From Lentisphaerales bacterium (GTDB taxonomy: Bacteria > Verrucomicrobiota > Kiritimatiellia > JAUXFM01): DNA of 44,193 bases. Below are positions 15,046-23,849 of the stretch, one piece after another; position 1 is the first letter of the stretch, and every line of letters begins with the position of its first letter. Position numbers and translations under genes: made by a program. The notes below the pieces were generated by a model. It did no database searches, was not told where the DNA came from, and saw only the letters and a list, made by a program, of their open reading frames with translations. The stretch covers positions 1 to 44,193 of the forward strand of contig JAUXFM010000010.1 in assembly GCA_030622955.1 (NCBI GenBank), read 5' to 3'.

Positions 15046-16161
15046 TCAAGGAACAAATTCGCGGAGAATCAGTTTGCCGGTAGCGGAATCTAACCTGACA
15101 TGGAATTTGCTGAGAAAGCTCATGCCGAGCAGACCATCGATTTCGTTACCCGGCGCATCGGGCAGGATAACCGCCTCGATATTCTCGCCAAGTACATCAC
15201 CGACCCTGACCGATGAAAGAATGACACGCTGCGCGCTTACTTTGCGTCCATCAGCCATGCTCACAGTTACAGGTGTCTTACCCTGCGGCAACCCGAGCTT
15301 CGTTGCCAGTTCCTGTGAAAGAGATACGACGGTCGCACCCGTATCAACCAGGAATTTGGCCGTGACCTTCTCGTTGATCGTCACATCGGCAAGGATGTTG
15401 TTATTCTTCCGACTTGCTGTGATCTCGATCTGCCTGAAGTCCCTGTTGATCTTTTCGAGTTCTTTCGCGACCAACTTGAAATATTTCGCCTGCCTCTTGT
15501 TGGCACCTTTCAGTTCCGGACCCGCTACTGCCTTGAACCGCAGATCGAAGTCAGAGGCGATCTGCTGATAGCTGAAAATGGACTTGGCCGCCTTGGATAT
15601 CTTCCCGGCATTGGCTTTCAAATCCTTCTGCTTAAGGTCGATTCTGGCTCGTAACGTGTTATTCCTCCTCACCAGTGCGTTGTATTTGACCAGGTCTTCG
15701 GCGCCAAACTGTGAGGCCAGCGCCCTGGTCACTTCAACAAGTTCCTGCTCCGTATCAGTGATCTCTTTCCGGATCCTTGTTTCTGCTATCCTGTAATTGC
15801 CAATGTCGCGCTTCTTCCCGAGCGCGCGTGCTCGCATGTCGAGTACTTCCCTGAATGATTTCCCGAACTCTTCCAGTCCTCTGGGAACGTACTTGCCGTG
15901 AGAAAAGTATTTCCTCTGCCACTCCGCCATGATGTCAGCACGTTCAACGTCATCCGACCATGCAATCTTCTGAATCGCCGTCTTGTTGAATGTTGCGGAT
16001 CCTGCACCGAGACTGATAATCACTTCCGTGTCCGTCTCTTTCTCGATCAGCCCCGCCAGTTCGCGTCCATTCTTCAGATAGATCGTGTCGGCCATAGTTT
16101 GCGCCGACAGGAAGAGGAAGAGGACAATTGGGGCTATTCCTGCTCTGGAATAGAGTTTCAT
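15046..16161 (-). CDS. Secreted retropepsin-like aspartic protease
   Basis: 371 residues from the ATG at 16161, chosen because MKLYSRAGIAPIVLFLFLSAQTMA is a signal peptide and AGGTGA lies just upstream; an in-frame ATG at 16191 would add ten residues. After the signal peptide comes a short beta domain (DTIYLKNGRELAGLIEKETD), a helical, probably coiled-coil middle (about 80-225), and a C-terminal clan AA aspartic protease domain with FLVDTGATVVSLS (Asp about 273) and the later hydrophobic-hydrophobic-Gly motif DGLLGMSFLS. Such single-lobe proteases act as dimers. Substrate unknown; periplasmic location inferred. Confidence 0.82.
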   Translation of the reverse strand: MKLYSRAGIAPIVLFLFLSAQTMADTIYLKNGRELAGLIEKETDTEVIISLGAGSATFNKTAIQKIAWSDDVERADIMAEWQRKYFSHGKYVPRGLEEFGKSFREVLDMRARALGKKRDIGNYRIAETRIRKEITDTEQELVEVTRALASQFGAEDLVKYNALVRRNNTLRARIDLKQKDLKANAGKISKAAKSIFSYQQIASDFDLRFKAVAGPELKGANKRQAKYFKLVAKELEKINRDFRQIEITASRKNNNILADVTINEKVTAKFLVDTGATVVSLSQELATKLGLPQGKTPVTVSMADGRKVSAQRVILSSVRVGDVLGENIEAVILPDAPGNEIDGLLGMSFLSKFHVRLDSATGKLILREFVP

Positions 16162-16243
16162 CTCACCTATTGATTGCTCTTTCCCGCTCATGCTGTCAAC
16201 GTCATTCTTGACGCAGGAGCTCAAAAAGGGCGAACATGTACGC

Positions 16244-17131
16244 ATGCCTACAGAATTTGCAGATTTCCTCTTTAATGTGATCCTGTTGCTTTTCTGGTTC
16301 AAGATCTGGGGCAAGAGCCATCGCAGCACGGTTTTCAACCCGTACCTGTCCCGATTGGACCGGGCGGGCGATGGGCTGATCAATTTCCTGCGGCCACTTT
16401 TCTTTGGCCTCAATGCGCGGTCAATAGCCATCGTCTCAATCGTTGTTCTGCTGCTGTTCCGCGCGCTTGCAATGGGTATAGCGCCTCCCGTGACCACGCA
16501 GGAGGGGCTGGCTCTTCACTGGCCGATCAGGTTCGGCTTCATCCAGTTCGATATCCAGGAGAAAGGTATACTGCACCACCTGGTATTCTCTTTTACGTCT
16601 TTTGCCATCTTCCTTTTCAATATCTGGGGCCTGGCCCTCATATTCTTGCGGCCCAGGCTCACGGCGCACAGGGTCCGCGCACAGGAATTCCTGCACCAAG
16701 CATCGCGGCCCTTCTCTGATGCTGCGTTCTTTGCTCAACCCCCGATCCTTCTCGGTTGGGGACTGGCCATCACGCTGCTTTTGAAGATCTGTGGCGAGGT
16801 CCTTGTGCAGCCGGGCACAGAACTGGCGCTGCAATTGAATGCTACCACAATCGTGGTGAATACTCTTACTGCCCTGGTTGACCTGTTATCAATCATCCGC
16901 TGGTTCCTGCTCCTGGGAATTATCATCTCCTGGTTATCAACTCTCAGGAATTCTCACTCCCTGGCCGGCATCGGGCAGGAATGGATGAATCTCGTGCTGG
17001 GCCCTCTCGCCCGCCGGCCAATACGACTGGGCATGATGAATTTGACCCCAATCATTGTTTTTCTTGCGCTTGCCGCGCTTCATCTTCTCCTGCGCGTCTT
17101 GCTGCTCACCATCTGCATCGCTTCTCAATGA
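16244..17131 (+). CDS. YggT-family-like integral membrane protein
   Basis: 295 residues from the ATG at 16244; an in-frame ATG at 16190 is possible but overlaps the divergent gene's 5' end. Several long hydrophobic segments are visible (for example FADFLFNVILLLFWFKIW, IVSIVVLLLFRALAMGI, FAIFLFNIWGLALIFL, and VVNTLTALVDLLSIIRWFLLLGIIISWL). The C-terminal part, with WFLLLGIIISWLSTL and PLARRPIRLGM, resembles the YggT repeat (WxxxxxIxSW, PxRRxxP). The next gene encodes YggU, and yggT-yggU adjacency is common in bacteria, which supports the call. YggT is linked to osmotic tolerance and cell envelope organisation in some species; the role here is unproven. Confidence 0.7.
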   Translation: MPTEFADFLFNVILLLFWFKIWGKSHRSTVFNPYLSRLDRAGDGLINFLRPLFFGLNARSIAIVSIVVLLLFRALAMGIAPPVTTQEGLALHWPIRFGFIQFDIQEKGILHHLVFSFTSFAIFLFNIWGLALIFLRPRLTAHRVRAQEFLHQASRPFSDAAFFAQPPILLGWGLAITLLLKICGEVLVQPGTELALQLNATTIVVNTLTALVDLLSIIRWFLLLGIIISWLSTLRNSHSLAGIGQEWMNLVLGPLARRPIRLGMMNLTPIIVFLALAALHLLLRVLLLTICIASQ

Positions 17132-17424
17132 GCTGGATCACGCAATCTGAAAAGGGAGTAACTGTCACATTGCAGGTACTGCCCCGCGCATCACGTACCG
17201 AAATCCAGGGCCTGCAGGGTGATGTGTTAAAGATAAAACTTAGAGCCGCACCTCTTGACGGCAAGGCGAACAAAGAGCTGATCAAGTTTCTGTCAAAGAA
17301 ATTGAAGATCCCGGCAAGTGGTATTGTTCTTACATCCGGCAAGACAACGCGCAAAAAACGGCTGAGGATCACTGGCGCTGGCCTGAATGAACTGCGTGCG
17401 AAGCTGTTGCCAGATGTCACTTAA
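17128..17424 (+). CDS. yggU: DUF167 / YggU family protein
   Basis: 98 residues from an ATG that overlaps the preceding stop codon (ATGA). The family pattern is clear: VTVTLQVLPRASRTEIQG, LKIKLRAAPLDGKANKELIK and the C-terminal GKTTRKKRLRITG. DUF167 proteins are small, widely conserved and of unknown biochemical role. The coupling to the YggT-like membrane protein is the usual arrangement. Confidence 0.9.
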   Translation: MSWITQSEKGVTVTLQVLPRASRTEIQGLQGDVLKIKLRAAPLDGKANKELIKFLSKKLKIPASGIVLTSGKTTRKKRLRITGAGLNELRAKLLPDVT

Positions 17425-17610
17425 TAGCCGGAACCATTCATCAAAACCGGCGGCTGGTTATTGATTGGACAGCATGGATATTGGCGTTGAGCAAATATGT
17501 GGCGTTGGAATGAATTCACCAAATGGTGAGCAAGAATAGGAAAGCAGAATTCGGAACGCGTTTCGCTCGAATCATGATGAATCGTTCCAGCTTAGCGGAT
17601 GGATCTGCCC

Positions 17611-18877
17611 TTATTGATCCTCGTATTCTTTCGCCATGGACATCACCATTTCTGTCCATGCCCAAAGGCGTTCGGGCTCGAAACGGACTGTGCTGACGTC
17701 CTTGAGGATCAGTTCGGCGGCCGTTCCTTTGGTGATTTCCAGTACGGTGCGGATTTCTGCTTCCGCACTTCTGCAATCCCATTGTTTATCCGTTGCCAGA
17801 AATGCCGGGTTCGGCTTGAATGAGAAGACGAAGCGACCTGCAATTGCGCTCGCACCCTTTTCGGCATCCACCCAGGGACTCATCGATATCTTGCGAAGAT
17901 TCGGGATATGCTTGGCTGAGATATCGACCTTGTGATGGAGCGGCTCGCAACATCCATAGTAGCACAAGCCGAATCGCTTGAGGTATTTTGCTTCATATTG
18001 CAATGCGAACTCCTCATGCATATCCGGAGAGACCTCCGAAAAGATCTGCGCCATCGATCCGCCCCATTGATCTATGAGTCGGACGTTTTCAGGATCGCAA
18101 TCCTTCTGCGGCAGTTCATCAATGAACCCAAGGCCACCCTGCCCGATGATTGCATTGCCGGTACCGACGGTCAAAGCGTTAAGCGCCTCGAGTTGATCCA
18201 GCTCGGTCATATGGGCATCGGTCAGCCGCCCGATCAGCTTGTGCATGAAGTCCGGCCGCATGGCCAGATCCATTAGAATCTCCTGCGGATTACACCATTC
18301 TGCAAGTCGATCCCAGGGCGCGTAGTTGTGTTTCGTCACTCCGCTGGATCTTACATCCAGGATGTCGCCGAACAGCTCTGTCGCCCGCTCCATGCGCCTT
18401 TCTGTTTCGACCTGATCAAGCGTTACTACCGGCATCTGGATCTTCTCTATGTCTTCCTCATTCGCTATAACCGCGTTGTAGTGCTTTGAGGAGGTGCCAC
18501 CGTTCTGGTCGTGAGGGATCTGGTCCACATCGGCCCGAATGCCAATTCCTGTGCTGTGACGGACCTGTGTGACGTAGTAAAATGGTTCTACTACATGGTC
18601 GTCACGCATGTGCTCCCATCGGTAGAGTGTCTCGCGAAAACTTTTCTCTTCACCACGGGCCCATTCGTCCTCGCATCGCAGTGTGAGTTCGTCGTTTACA
18701 TTCAATTCGCGCCAGGGGAGTTGATAAGTGAAGACCATGGGTCGTACCGGCTTGAGACTGTTCAGCCCTTTTCCATATATCAATCGTTTCAGCATGGCCC
18801 GCCAACGCGGCGATTTCGGCCACTTCGTTTGCCAGTCCGCGCAGAATCTCCCTGTCCCTCTGTTCAATCTTCTTCAT
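17611..18877 (-). CDS. Uroporphyrinogen-decarboxylase-like protein, frameshifted near the N-terminus
   Basis: The ribosome-binding site AGGAGG lies five bases before the ATG at 18877. From it the frame reads MKKIEQRDREILRGLANEVA and on to IWKR, as expected for this family. The family-like continuation LNSLKPVRPMVFTYQLPWRE lies in the frame one base on. The switch falls at about 18765-18772, in an AAAAGGG run on the coding strand. One extra base there, by mutation, assembly error or +1 frameshifting, explains it. The remainder is intact to the stop: NYAPWDRLAEW, GQGGLGFIDELP, YYGCCEPLHHKVD, FSFKPNPAFL. True UroD makes coproporphyrinogen; this branch, with a Cys-rich YYGCCEP motif, is more likely a methyltransferase-like or catabolic protein. 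Total about 422 residues if the shift is corrected. Confidence 0.75.
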
Positions 18878-19147
18878 CGGATCCTCCTATAGTGTAAAAC
18901 CCCAAGGGGCAGCTATCCATCATTACATCCCATTAGCCTGCATCTATTGTTCACTGAGCATAGACATTCTCGGAAAGTTTCTGCATCATCGTGTGCCAAG
19001 AAAGAGAATGCGCGCCCTATTCAGATTGAATCGCCAGTAGCGGCTCATCGAATCTCGACGCAAGATGGGACTGTCGCACATTTGTAATTATGCAAGATTG
19101 TACCTGGAAGAGCGAGGCTCCGGCTGCGAGCCGCTGAGAAAAACATA

Positions 19148-19936
19148 TTGATAACAAAGAATGAACTGCAGGCACAAAAAGCCATCACTGACGCCCTGTT
19201 GAAACTGACTGTTCGGCCAGGCGGATGCTTACTCGTGCATTCATCTCTCAGTTCGCTCGGGCAGGTTCCGGGTGGCGCGGAAACTGTGATTCGCGCTCTG
19301 CTCGAAGCCGTTGGCAGGGATGGAACACTTCTGATGCCCGCGCTTGGCAATGATACCCCAGGAGCCCCGCCAAAGTTTGACGTGGTGAACACACCAACTT
19401 GGGTCGGTGCCATCGCAGAGGCGTTTCGAGTACGACCTGCCACCATGCGAAGCCTGCACCCTACGCATTCGGTATGTGCGCTGGGCAAGCTTGCCGACGA
19501 ACTTCTCACGCCGCACGAGCGGGACAGCACACCCTGTGGGCCCAACTCTCCTTTCCATCGGCTGAAGGATTATGGTGGCCAGATCCTCATGCTTGGTTGT
19601 GGCTTGAATCCGAATACATCTTTCCACGCCATTGAAGAACTCTTTGAGCCGCCCTATCTATTCACTGGCAAAACACAAACCTGTACACTGCGGCACAGTA
19701 ACGGCAATGTGATCCAGAAAGAATATGCAATCCACGATTTCAAAGGCTACGAACAACATTACGAAAGGATCGAACAGCTGCTCACGCCGCCTGATTTGGT
19801 GAAAGGCAAGGTCCTCGAGGCCAAAGCCTATTTGCTCAATGCGGCTACGATGTGGAACGTGGCAAGTGCTGCAATGGAAAAGGATTCTCTTTTCTTTGTG
19901 GACAGAATGAATCAGAACACCAAGATCGAGGATTAA
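19148..19936 (+). CDS. AAC(3)-family N-acetyltransferase-like protein
   Basis: 262 residues, the usual length of the antibiotic N-acetyltransferase (aminoglycoside 3-N-acetyltransferase) fold. Diagnostic blocks: LLVHSSLSSLGQVPGGAETV, TLLMPALGNDTP, RSLHPTHSVCALG and STPCGPNSPFHRL, then GGQILMLGCGLNPNTSFHAIE. The start is a TTG at 19148; no in-frame ATG lies upstream and the ribosome-binding site is weak. Environmental members of this family often lack resistance activity and may acetylate other amines, so a resistance role should not be assumed. The 270 bp before it form a divergent intergenic region with the UroD-like gene, with nothing else recognised. Confidence 0.82.
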   Translation: MITKNELQAQKAITDALLKLTVRPGGCLLVHSSLSSLGQVPGGAETVIRALLEAVGRDGTLLMPALGNDTPGAPPKFDVVNTPTWVGAIAEAFRVRPATMRSLHPTHSVCALGKLADELLTPHERDSTPCGPNSPFHRLKDYGGQILMLGCGLNPNTSFHAIEELFEPPYLFTGKTQTCTLRHSNGNVIQKEYAIHDFKGYEQHYERIEQLLTPPDLVKGKVLEAKAYLLNAATMWNVASAAMEKDSLFFVDRMNQNTKIED

Positions 19937-20010
19937 TGACGGGTTGCAAAACGAATTGCAATAGAGCTAGCCTGTCGCTATACAGGACTCAATCAATAAG
20001 TGTTCTGTCA

Positions 20011-20039
20011 GCGACACAGTTCCCCTTGTCATCTATAAT
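20011..20039 (+). promoter_or_regulatory. Possible sigma-70 promoter for the 20153 gene
   Basis: GCGACA at 20011-20016 and a perfect TATAAT at 20034-20039 are separated by 17 bases. Transcription would start near 20046, about 107 bases before the GTG start at 20153. Confidence 0.4.
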
Positions 20040-20152
20040 GCAGAGGCCGCGCACACGAGAATCCGCTGCGCCAGAATGCGCCGCATTCCGGCGCTGGCAA
20101 GAGCTGACGTTCGCTTGTCAGGAAAATCCACCCTATCAAAAAGGATGCCATC

Positions 20153-20824
20153 GTGAAATTCATCGCACATTGTATTGATAACGGAATTATGCTGATAGCC
20201 GCCGTTATACTGCTCCGTTACTATTTCAAGCCTGACGTAAAGCGGCTGTACAAGAAGAAATGGGTCTTGGCCGGATGCATCTTCATGATTCTTTACAGCG
20301 TTGTTGAGTTCGGCCTGGCTTGTCGTGAGCATTTCGCATCTCGAATTCCATCACGGGAATCCGTCGAGAAAGCAATCCGGAGCTCTGGTCAGACTGCGTC
20401 CGAAGATTTCGTATTCTCATCTGAAGATGGATACGAAATCCTTATTCCCGCGGGGTATACATACATCTTATCTCAGACAGGTGGGCTTTCGCTGACAGCG
20501 ACCAAGGATTATTCTGCCTTTCTTGTCGTCAAGATGCAAGACTCAGCCAGTCTTGATGCAATCATGGACCATGCTTTGGCGGCTATACGGAAACGGCATT
20601 CCACCTTAAAGCTGAACGAGCGTTGCAATATTCGCATCAGTAAATCAAACGCTGTTAGAATTGACTGTAGCGTTACCAAGAACAATGTTCCGGCCGAACT
20701 GATCCTTGTCCTATGTAGAAGCGGCAGTACTTTGTTTCAGTTGACTTTCTCCTGTCCCCAAGAACAATTTAGAGAACTGAAACCACGATACGAACAGATT
20801 CTGAAATCTTTCAAAATGCAATAG
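20153..20824 (+). CDS. Membrane-anchored protein of unknown function
   Basis: 223 residues from a GTG with AAGGA seven bases upstream. Two hydrophobic segments lie at about residues 11-24 (GIMLIAAVILLRYY) and 37-53 (WVLAGCIFMILYSVVEF). The rest is a soluble domain with alternating strands and helices, containing YEILIPAGYTYIL and ending LKPRYEQILKSFKMQ. The last part resembles the short PsbP-like/DUF1795-type pattern in which a protein ends in a helix after FxLTFSCP, but this is not firm. I do not recognise the family. Confidence 0.65.
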   Translation: MKFIAHCIDNGIMLIAAVILLRYYFKPDVKRLYKKKWVLAGCIFMILYSVVEFGLACREHFASRIPSRESVEKAIRSSGQTASEDFVFSSEDGYEILIPAGYTYILSQTGGLSLTATKDYSAFLVVKMQDSASLDAIMDHALAAIRKRHSTLKLNERCNIRISKSNAVRIDCSVTKNNVPAELILVLCRSGSTLFQLTFSCPQEQFRELKPRYEQILKSFKMQ

Positions 20825-21025
20825 GAACGTTCAGTAATTATCGCTCAGCCCAAGCCCCATTGTAGCCTCTTCTGCCATCGCTCAACGATAATAACAGTCG
20901 GGCCTCGATTCAAGTTGATTGCTACCCTCATGTGCCTGTGTTATTCTTCCCAACGAACATGGCTGTTGTGGCTGCTCTCTCGTCAACGCATGCCGTAACT
21001 GGCCAGAACACGTACGAGGTAACAA

Positions 21026-21523
21026 ATGACAGCGAAGCATACCCTTTTCTGCATAGTCCGAAATCACCTTGGTGTTCTCACCGCGATCTCCGGTTCCTTC
21101 GCGGAAAAGGGCATCAACATCATCAGTATCGTTGCGGCCGAGACGGAACATGAAGGCCGGTCACGTATCACGATCGTCGCCAATTGCGAAGAGCACCTGC
21201 TCAAAGAATTGGTCGCGCATCTTGAGAATCACAAAGACGTGATCGAGGTCGAAGATCTCGAGCGGGAAGACATGGTTGAGCGCGAACTGGTCCTGGCCAA
21301 GGTGAAGGCCGAAGGCGAGGAGATTGCCAAAATCATGCAATTGGTCGAGGTCTTTCATGCAACAATTGCAGGTGTTGGGAAGGACTATCTTGTTGTTGAA
21401 ATGACTGGAACCGAGCATCGCGCGGACGCTCTCGTAGATCTGCTCGTCCCGTTCGGTATTATTGAGGTCGCTCGAACAGGTCGTGTCGCCGTCGAGCATC
21501 GTGAAGAGCCTGATCTGCACTGA
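21026..21523 (+). CDS. ilvN: Acetolactate synthase small subunit-type ACT protein
   Basis: 165 residues, the normal length of IlvN/IlvH. The N-terminal ACT domain is typical (HTLFCIVRNHLGVLTAISGS, GINIISIVAAETEHEGRSRI), and the C-terminal domain has ERELVLAKVKAEGEE, IAGVGKDYLVVEMTG and GIIEVARTGRVAV. AGG lies eight bases upstream of the ATG. The protein regulates the large subunit IlvB by binding branched-chain amino acids. No ilvB lies nearby. It stands alone in front of ptb-buk, an unusual neighbour. A weak promoter candidate, TTGATT-18-TGTTAT, is at 20915-20944. Confidence 0.88.
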   Translation: MTAKHTLFCIVRNHLGVLTAISGSFAEKGINIISIVAAETEHEGRSRITIVANCEEHLLKELVAHLENHKDVIEVEDLEREDMVERELVLAKVKAEGEEIAKIMQLVEVFHATIAGVGKDYLVVEMTGTEHRADALVDLLVPFGIIEVARTGRVAVEHREEPDLH

Positions 21524-21608
21524 CGAGAAATTTAACACAGGAGCATAGAGGATCTCTTCTTCGTGCTTTCGCGTTTCTGCGTGAGCCCTCTTAAGGGATA
21601 AGTAGAAA

Positions 21609-22523
21609 ATGAAGATTAAAACAGTCAGTGACATACTTGAAGCTGCGAAGGCCAGCGGCAAGACCTGGCGTATCAGTGTTGCCGCGGCACATGATGAGCC
21701 TGTTCTCAAGTCTGTGGCTGAAGCAGTAGAAGCCGGGTTCGTCACGGCCCTTCTCTACGGTGACGAGCAGAAGATTCGCAATCTTGCCGAGGAACAGGGG
21801 ATAACTCTGGGCGATGGGTTCACGATCATACCCACATCTACAAAACAGGAAACTGTCACAAAGGCAGTGGACGCCGTGGAAGAAGGCCGCGCTGATGTTC
21901 TCGTGAAGGGCATCGTCGCAACCGCGTCGCTTCTTCGTGCGGTCCTCAATAAAGAACTTGGGCTTCGATCGGGGCAGTTGTTGAGTCATGTAGCTGTGTT
22001 CTATGCGCCGGTTTACAACAGGCTCATGCTTCTTACGGATCCCGCAATAAATATAACGCCAAATGTACATCGCAAGGTCCTGATCGTTCGCAACGCCATT
22101 AAGGTTGCTCAGCGACTCGGGATTGAACAACCCCGCGTGGCGATGCTCGCATCAGTGGATACCCTTAATTATCCCGCGATGGAAGCAACGCTGGATGCGG
22201 CACTGGTTGCCAAGATAATCCGTTCCACCGAGAAGACAAACGCGGTAGTGGATGGCCCGTTCGCGCTGGATAATGCGATTTGTTCTGACGCTGTTTCAAA
22301 GAAGGCACGACGCGGCAAAGTTGCAGGGCGCGCGAACATTCTCTGTGCGCCGGAAATTGAGACGGCCAACGTGCTCTACAAATCGCTCCAATGTTTTGCG
22401 CAAGTGACCTTTGCTGGAGTTGTCATTGGTGCGCGTCGCCCGCTTGCCGTATCGTCCCGTGCAGATTCCTGTGAAACGAAACTTGCGTCCATAGCACTTG
22501 CCTGCCTGATGTGTGATCAATGA
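21609..22523 (+). CDS. ptb: Phosphate butyryltransferase-type enzyme
   Basis: 304 residues. Matches the phosphate acetyl/butyryl transferase family: ADVLVKGIVATASLLRAVLN, LSHVAVFYAPVYNRLMLLTD, ITPNVHRKVLIVRNAI and GKVAGRANILCAPEIETANV are conserved substrate-site blocks. It exchanges CoA for phosphate on a short acyl-CoA, normally butyryl-CoA. The stop codon overlaps the start of the kinase gene, the classic ptb-buk pair. Together they yield ATP by substrate-level phosphorylation, or work in reverse to activate short or branched acids. The neighbouring ilvN-type gene hints at branched-chain acyl substrates, but this is speculation. Confidence 0.92.
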   Translation: MKIKTVSDILEAAKASGKTWRISVAAAHDEPVLKSVAEAVEAGFVTALLYGDEQKIRNLAEEQGITLGDGFTIIPTSTKQETVTKAVDAVEEGRADVLVKGIVATASLLRAVLNKELGLRSGQLLSHVAVFYAPVYNRLMLLTDPAINITPNVHRKVLIVRNAIKVAQRLGIEQPRVAMLASVDTLNYPAMEATLDAALVAKIIRSTEKTNAVVDGPFALDNAICSDAVSKKARRGKVAGRANILCAPEIETANVLYKSLQCFAQVTFAGVVIGARRPLAVSSRADSCETKLASIALACLMCDQ

Positions 22524-23569
22524 AATACAGGATACTCGTCATCAATGTGGGTTCAACTTCCGTCAAGTTTGCTCTTTTCGACGAAGAGCATTTAGTGAAG
22601 GACGCAGTGCTGCCAATCGTCGACGGCAATGACACGACGCGCCTGGCGGATATTGATAAGAAGGCTGTTGCCTTTCTCGCCATGGCCGGGGCAGTCCTCA
22701 CCGATCTTGCTGCGATCGCTGCGCGTGGTGGGATTCTCAGGCCTGTTGAAGGCGGCACTTACCGGGTTAATGATGGGATGCTGGATGATCTGAAGGCTAA
22801 CCGGTTTGGCGAGCATCCATCCAACCTTTCCGCACAGGTGGCAGCGAGCCTTGTCGGGGAAGCGGATATTCCCGTATTCATGTCCGATCCTGTTTCTACG
22901 GATGAGATGATTGATGCAGCCAGGGTTACCGGTATCCCTTCGATCGAGAGGCACAGTATTCTGCACACCTTGAGCCAAAAGGCATGTGCTCGAAGGGCCG
23001 CGGCCGCGCTCGGCAAACCTTATGATGAAGCGAACATCATTGTCGCACACATGGGTGGCGGCATCTCGGTGGGTGCGCATGAACGGGGTCGGATCATCGA
23101 CGTGAATAATGCACTTGATGGGGATGGCCCGCTTGCTCCGCAGCGAGCGGGTACAATTCCAGCGGGCGATCTCGTAGGCCTCTGCTTCTCGACTGAACTG
23201 CGAGAGGCTGATATTCGGCAATTACTGGTCGGTAAAGGCGGGGTTTGTGCTCTCCTGGGGACCAGTGATTTCCATGCCGTACAGAAGATGGTCGAAGATG
23301 GTGATGAGAATGCCATACGAATCGTTGACGCCATGGTGTTGGCGATCGCCAAGGAAGTTGGCGCCAGGGCCACGGTACTTAAGGGCCAGGTTGATGCCAT
23401 CGCCCTGACCGGTGGACTGGTGACTTGGAATTACCTGCCCGCCCTTATTAAGGAACGGGTAGAATTCATAGCCCCGGTTTCTGTTTATCCCGAGAACATG
23501 GAAAATTCGGCGCTGGCAGCGGGGGCGTTGCGTGTTTTGCGGGGTGAAGAACAGATCCTCACCTACTGA
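22520..23569 (+). CDS. buk: Butyrate kinase-type acyl kinase
   Basis: 349 residues. The ASKHA fold motifs are clear: ILVINVGSTSVKFALFDEEH at the N-terminus, IVAHMGGGISVGAHERGRII near 175, DGDGPLAPQRAGTIP, and ALTGGLV near the C-terminus. It makes acyl phosphate to acid with ATP formation, or the reverse. ATGA overlap with ptb shows coupled translation. Butyrate kinase, branched-chain-fatty-acid kinase and close relatives share these motifs, so the exact acid is not certain. Confidence 0.93.
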   Translation: MKYRILVINVGSTSVKFALFDEEHLVKDAVLPIVDGNDTTRLADIDKKAVAFLAMAGAVLTDLAAIAARGGILRPVEGGTYRVNDGMLDDLKANRFGEHPSNLSAQVAASLVGEADIPVFMSDPVSTDEMIDAARVTGIPSIERHSILHTLSQKACARRAAAALGKPYDEANIIVAHMGGGISVGAHERGRIIDVNNALDGDGPLAPQRAGTIPAGDLVGLCFSTELREADIRQLLVGKGGVCALLGTSDFHAVQKMVEDGDENAIRIVDAMVLAIAKEVGARATVLKGQVDAIALTGGLVTWNYLPALIKERVEFIAPVSVYPENMENSALAAGALRVLRGEEQILTY

Positions 23570-23780
23570 ATCAGCTACTCTACCTTCGAAGCACCAGTGC
23601 ACAACACCAGGGGATATAGAGCTGCAGGTAATCGTGACAAACATCGTTCCTCACGGATTCAGATGTTTTGTACAAATAGCCGCAAAGTGAGGCCCCGGAT
23701 AATGGATCCTCTGCAACTCCCCCGTTGCTGAACCAAGTGATGCAGGCTCACAATCTCCAACTAATGGTCAATTAGCCCTC

Positions 23781-23809
23781 TTGTATGAGCTGAAAAATAA
23801 CTGTATATT
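23781..23809 (+). promoter_or_regulatory. Likely sigma-70 promoter of the catabolic operon
   Basis: TTGTAT at 23781-23786, a 17-base spacer and TATATT at 23804-23809. Transcription would start near 23816, 34 bases before the first ATG (23850), which has AGGGGA upstream. The 280-bp gap before it, after buk, shows no gene and no clear terminator. Confidence 0.5.
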
Positions 23810-23849
23810 AGCAATCGTCATTGGGCTCATATTAGGGGAAACGTTCATC

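Noticed and set aside
16162-16497. Longer N-terminus for the aspartic protease
   Set aside because: It would run through the divergent yggT-like gene and bury the signal peptide.
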